Notes under the pieces: generated by a model
Databases searched by the model: none
What the model was told of the DNA's origin: nothing
Seen by the model: the letters and a program-made list of their open reading frames with translations, nothing else
Made by a program: the position numbers and the translations under genes
Shown: positions 22,695 through 25,928 of the stretch, in pieces
Layout: every line of letters starts with the position of its first letter
Numbering within the stretch: the stretch's first letter is position 1
IMG/VR virus record: IMGVR_UViG_3300042731_007339
Coordinates: 1 to 25,928 of that record
Length of the DNA: 25,928 nt
From: a virus
Direction: 5' to 3' (one strand)

Positions 22695-22710
22695 AGATTA
22701 TAATATCTAC
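22695..22710 (-). promoter_or_regulatory. Possible promoter -10 (TATAAT) upstream of chaperone gene
   Basis: The minus strand reads GTAGATATTATAATCT in the 45-nt gap between the second tube gene and the chaperone start at 22676. TATAAT lies roughly 20 nt before the ATG. It lacks the CAAA part of the motif seen elsewhere, so it is a weaker case. Confidence 0.25.
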
Positions 22711-22721
22711 TCGCGGAGGTG

Positions 22722-23360
22722 TTAGGTAGGCATCTGTGCGAGCTGATTGCCAACAATCGCTTGTGCAGCGACACCAGGCGGTAGGCTATTGTTGGCGGCC
22801 ATCTGTTCAGCCTCTGCTGCCGCCTGGTTACCTGGAGGTCGGAATTCGATAAAATCGTATGATATTGTTATGGTGATCAACTTGAAATCACTACTTTCGT
22901 ATGATAGTTCACCGTGGTTGATAACTTTTGGCCACGCATTAACGAATGCCCACGCGTCGTCTACAGGCTCCCCTTTGCCGTTAGTAAGATAAATGATCAC
23001 TTCGTCTTTATAAGCGTCAGCAACTCCGATCCCTTGCTCTGGCTTCCAAACCGCTTCGCGCCATTTCCTAATCTTAGGCTCAAGGCCAGCGAGATCGTAG
23101 AAAGCAATTATAAGGTCACCAAATTCAGGTTTGGTTGCGAATTTATATGGTATAGAACCACCCAAAACGCTTTGTTCTTCAAAGGCGAAGGTGGGCATGG
23201 TGACGGATTTAGCTAATAAGAGTTCGTTAGCGGATAGGATTGGTTGGCTATTGACAGCGCCAAATTTTTCTATGCGCCATCTATGAGCCCTTTTTATATC
23301 CAGATTGCCCGGAATCGATAGCGAATCACCTTCGTTACCTGTAATGTTGAATCCAGGCAT
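22722..23360 (-). CDS. Second tail tube-like protein, 212 aa
   Basis: This protein starts MPGFNITG, almost the same as the tube protein upstream (MPGFNIDG), and shares the tube layout: HRWRIEKFG near residue 26, LLLAKSVTMPTFAFEEQ in the middle, and a C-terminal AFVNAWPKVINHGELSYESS followed by LITITISYDFIEF. Residues after about 170 form an extra Ala/Gln/Pro-rich tail absent from the first copy. Its start follows the first tube stop by 7 nt and has no clear ribosome binding site. It could be a minor tube, a baseplate-proximal initiator (T4 gp54 is related to gp19) or a second major tube subunit. Confidence 0.8.
   Translation of the reverse strand: MPGFNITGNEGDSLSIPGNLDIKRAHRWRIEKFGAVNSQPILSANELLLAKSVTMPTFAFEEQSVLGGSIPYKFATKPEFGDLIIAFYDLAGLEPKIRKWREAVWKPEQGIGVADAYKDEVIIYLTNGKGEPVDDAWAFVNAWPKVINHGELSYESSDFKLITITISYDFIEFRPPGNQAAAEAEQMAANNSLPPGVAAQAIVGNQLAQMPT
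23344..23360 (-). repeat. Repeat copy 1 at start of second tube gene
   Basis: The 17 nt at the start of this gene match those at 23891-23907 at 16 of 17 positions; both encode MPGFN. This is the DNA trace of duplication between the two tube genes, or strong constraint on the start. Confidence 0.75.
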
Positions 23361-23367
23361 ATCATAT

Positions 23368-23907
23368 TTATTCGCGGATGGCCCTATCGAATCTGAGCTT
23401 AACTGTGATCAGCTGAATGTCACTGGAGCTATAATCCAGGTCATTCCAGTTAGATTCGATCGGCCACGCACCTTTCAGTTTCCACGTCTCTGTTTCGGTA
23501 CCTTGACCGTCACGCATCTGGAGTTCGCCTTCCTGCTTGTAGCCTTCACTACCTCCAGAAGGCAGCCTCACAGTCACGGCTGCTATGTCAGAGACACCCC
23601 TGTTACCACAGACCCAATCCCACACCCACTCCGAGACATCGGGATCCTGCTCGGCATCATAGAATTCCAAGTCGATTGGATCCCACTCAGTCCTGCCTGC
23701 GAAGTATGCACGCTCCTGGTCGTGGTGCATCTGGACTTCTTCATACTTCAGCGACGGGCGAGCCGCTTTTTGTAAGAATAGCGTGGCTCTATTGCTGGAC
23801 GGCTGCTGAACGCCGTTAATAGAGAACAGCCATCTATGCTTACGACGAGTCTCTGTCGTATTCGGAGGCCCATCGGCAGTGGCACCGTCAATGTTAAATC
23901 CAGGCAT
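23368..23907 (-). CDS. Major tail tube protein (T4 gp19-like)
   Basis: The 179-residue protein forms the inner tube of the contractile tail. Features: HRWLFSINGVQ at about residue 24; ARPSLKYEEVQMHH near 50; DPIDLEFYDAEQDPDVSEWV near 80; and the typical C-terminal WKLKGAWPIESNWNDLDYSS followed by DIQLITVKLRFDRA. An AAGGAG ribosome binding site lies about 7 nt upstream. It follows the sheath by 12 nt, the sheath-tube order of most myoviruses. Confidence 0.9.
   Translation of the reverse strand: MPGFNIDGATADGPPNTTETRRKHRWLFSINGVQQPSSNRATLFLQKAARPSLKYEEVQMHHDQERAYFAGRTEWDPIDLEFYDAEQDPDVSEWVWDWVCGNRGVSDIAAVTVRLPSGGSEGYKQEGELQMRDGQGTETETWKLKGAWPIESNWNDLDYSSSDIQLITVKLRFDRAIRE
23891..23907 (-). repeat. 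Repeat copy 2 at start of first tube gene
   Basis: These are the first 17 nt of the first tube gene, matching 23344-23360 with one difference. See the entry for copy 1. Confidence 0.75.
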
Positions 23908-23919
23908 AATTGGCTCCTT

Positions 23920-25928
23920 TTATTGCGTGTTTGTCAATACGACCCCACCAGCCTGCAGAACCTCTTCTGCCGAGAAACTTTGCTCGGTGCGCAGGATCAC
24001 CAGATTCAGTACGATGAACTCCGCTGCCCGAGTAGGCTTGAGGAAGACCGATACCCACAGTTCATTCCGATCGATTCTGATCGGCGTGTTGTTGGTTTCG
24101 TCGCACACCACCTTGAATCCGGTGAGGCCACGACGAGCCATGACGTCACTCAGGAACGGATTGATCGCATTGACCACCTGCCGCCTGAGGAACCTGTCGT
24201 TGGGCTCGAACAGGAAGAATCGCAGGGTTTGGACCAGAATCTTCTTGAGGTAGATCAAGAGCATCCGGACATTCACCCTGTCAAGTGCGCTGTCTTTCCT
24301 CTGGAGCGTCCTCTGACCCCAGACCGTGATACCGTCCTGCGGGAAATTCACGATGGGGTTGACGGCGTTGTTGAAGCCGTAGAGGAGATCCCTCTCGCCC
24401 TGTGTCGGAGTGTACTCGACATCGAGAGCTGTCAGGAGACGGCCTCTATTGAGACCTGCTGGGGCGAACCACATCTCGGCCACACGGCTCGTACGGGCGA
24501 TCACGCCAGCGATGAAGCCGGAGGGCGGGATGAAAATGTTGCCGCCATTGAACTGGTCGAAGATCTCCAGCCAGGACCAGTAGAGTGCACCGTAGCTGGA
24601 GTTGATCGCCTGAGAGAGGTCACTCAGGAGCATCCCGTTGTGCCAGTCCACGACCTGCTGCGGCCTGAGGCCGAAGGGCGGATCCACGATCATCATGCAG
24701 TCGCCACGGCTTTCGCAGAGCTGGAGACCCTGACCGATGACCGATCCAGAGCTGTTGCCGGGGATCACCAGCAGCGTGATGTCGTACACCTCGGGGTTCT
24801 GGAAGGCGAAGATGCCCGTCGAGAGGGCCGGGTTCCCGATGATTGCCCTATCCAGCTCGGAGCTGTAGGCCGGATCCGTTGGGATACCATTGGCAGCGCC
24901 GACGAATTCCTGATTCGCTAGCATGCCTGGGAGCCTAACCTCTAGAGTAGTAGGGTCGGTGAGGTCATTACCAAGGTAGGAAGGTCTCTCTTCCCAGTTG
25001 ATGAATGCGTTCCCGTTGATACCACCGAGGGTCGAGCCCGGATTCACCAAGTTGGCAATGTAACGGTCCTCTTCAGGGTCGAAGTAGACTTCGTCAATCC
25101 TCTCTGATTCGATGCCTGCCGAGTCGTAGATCTGGATTGTGTAGACACCAGGTTCATCATTGAAATTGGACAACGTGAACACGTAGTTGTCGATCCAAGT
25201 TCCAGGACTCGGTGCGACGATGAAACCCACGATGTTCTGGAAATAGGCCGAGTCAGCGGCGCACTCGTCGCTACTGGGGTCGGTCTCACAGGACAATGGG
25301 GATGAAGGCGTGATTGACCCACCATCTGGCATGGACACCCGTGGATCCGTGAACGGCGTGTAGGCCCTGGTATAGGGGAACGGGATGTCCAATTCTTCGG
25401 CGAACCTCAGGGTCCTGATGTGGCTGAAGTCAGCCTGCATCTTGAGCTGGTCGAACTGCTGACCGACCGTGGTGACGATGACCACCTTCTCGTCGTCATC
25501 GGTCACCTGCAGGGCGAAGGATTCGTAATATTTGACACCAGCCTGGATTGCACCCAAGTCAAGCGCGGCGGCCACCACTGCCGGACTCAGACCGAGACCA
25601 ACGGGGATGGTGGTTTCCAGCTCGACCGTCGTATCCGATCCGATCGACAGGATATTGACCCTGTTGTTCGAGGAGGTAATATTGAAGGGCCCAGTGTCCT
25701 CGCCCATCAAGTAACTTCTGGGGATGTCCCAGGCCCACTTAGCAATACCGACTTCGAGCGCCCAGGCTTCGGTATCAACCACCTGGATTCGCTCGCCTGC
25801 GGTATCCGTCCTGAGGCATAGTTCTTCAGTGCCAGTCACACAGCCGACCGAGGGGTCGATCGCGACAGCCCTGAAGTCCACGCCAGCACCCACAAGGGCG
25901 TTCAGGCCGTCCGCGAAGTCCTCAGCAG
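23920..25928 (-). CDS. Tail sheath protein, N-terminus beyond window edge
   Basis: The sheath surrounds the tube and contracts to drive it through the host envelope. About 668 residues are visible. The frame stays open to the right edge without a stop, so the true start lies outside; a GTG at 25893 is not a convincing start because coding-like sequence (AEDFADGLNAL) precedes it. The C-terminal part is diagnostic: MWFAPAGLNRG, GITVWGQRTLQRKDSALDRV, FLFEPNDRFLRRQVVNAI, then NELWVSVFLKPTRAAEFI, as in T4 gp18-type sheaths. A long, extra beta-rich region occupies about 150-400 of the visible part. The gene is visibly richer in G+C than its neighbours, which may reflect codon choice for high expression or a different origin. 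Confidence 0.93.
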   Translation of the reverse strand, partial: AEDFADGLNALVGAGVDFRAVAIDPSVGCVTGTEELCLRTDTAGERIQVVDTEAWALEVGIAKWAWDIPRSYLMGEDTGPFNITSSNNRVNILSIGSDTTVELETTIPVGLGLSPAVVAAALDLGAIQAGVKYYESFALQVTDDDEKVVIVTTVGQQFDQLKMQADFSHIRTLRFAEELDIPFPYTRAYTPFTDPRVSMPDGGSITPSSPLSCETDPSSDECAADSAYFQNIVGFIVAPSPGTWIDNYVFTLSNFNDEPGVYTIQIYDSAGIESERIDEVYFDPEEDRYIANLVNPGSTLGGINGNAFINWEERPSYLGNDLTDPTTLEVRLPGMLANQEFVGAANGIPTDPAYSSELDRAIIGNPALSTGIFAFQNPEVYDITLLVIPGNSSGSVIGQGLQLCESRGDCMMIVDPPFGLRPQQVVDWHNGMLLSDLSQAINSSYGALYWSWLEIFDQFNGGNIFIPPSGFIAGVIARTSRVAEMWFAPAGLNRGRLLTALDVEYTPTQGERDLLYGFNNAVNPIVNFPQDGITVWGQRTLQRKDSALDRVNVRMLLIYLKKILVQTLRFFLFEPNDRFLRRQVVNAINPFLSDVMARRGLTGFKVVCDETNNTPIRIDRNELWVSVFLKPTRAAEFIVLNLVILRTEQSFSAEEVLQAGGVVLTNTQ

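Noticed and set aside
23836-24921. 361-codon plus-strand open frame
   Set aside because: It is antisense to the sheath and the start of the first tube gene. Its composition is typical of the complement of a G+C-rich gene, and the sheath on the other strand is certain.
1-25928. CRISPR arrays, insertion sequences, integrase or attachment sites
   Set aside because: No regularly spaced direct repeats, transposase or recombinase genes, or terminal inverted repeats were seen.

Overview
The window is part of a double-stranded DNA bacteriophage genome with a contractile (myovirus) tail. The virion genes visible are a tail sheath, two tail-tube proteins, a tail assembly chaperone, a hub, an 1107-residue tape measure, a gp53-like wedge protein, a gp5-like spike, a gp25-like wedge protein and a Baseplate_J protein. 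All are T4-type or general myovirus families. The long tape measure, the very large spike and the phage-encoded class II (B12-dependent) ribonucleotide reductase suggest a large phage, but genome size and host cannot be read from this window.

Layout: almost everything is on the minus strand, so the genes are transcribed from the right end towards the left. From 25928 down to about 21510 lie the sheath (cut by the window edge), two paralogous tube proteins and a tail assembly chaperone whose C-terminal part lies in the +1 frame. From 21512 to 18837 come a probable structural protein, a zinc-ribbon protein, a TOPRIM primase-like protein and a small unknown. From 18836 to 8086 is the core baseplate and tape-measure block, packed with ATGA or TAATG stop/start overlaps. 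From 8089 to 5785 are small accessory genes, including a 51-residue very basic protein, an ADP-ribosyltransferase (ART)-like protein and a 59-residue zinc-ribbon protein. This stretch also holds a gene-free segment of about 440 nt, rich in stem-loops, that ends in a tRNA-like element. From 5803 to 1 are a nucleotide-metabolism gene (nrdJ) with an unknown partner, a chain of small genes joined by ATGA overlaps, and a cut small membrane protein. Only two genes (913-1572 and 5525-5803) are on the plus strand. Each starts head-to-head with one minus-strand gene and overlaps another tail-to-tail.

Most interesting points: (1) a TTT TTT CGT C site in the tail chaperone gene where a +1 slip would join two coding parts, matching the core of the influenza PA-X +1 site; (2) a spike protein whose C-terminal domain looks homologous to the stand-alone ART-like protein encoded about 3.6 kb downstream, like a VgrG carrying an effector domain; (3) the structured, gene-free segment at 6323-6760; (4) a recurring CAAATATA(A)-type motif just upstream of several genes, a candidate phage late promoter. 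Five small genes, including the one cut at the left edge, were found by reading the sequence directly and are supported by stop/start overlaps, good ribosome binding sites or metal-binding motifs.
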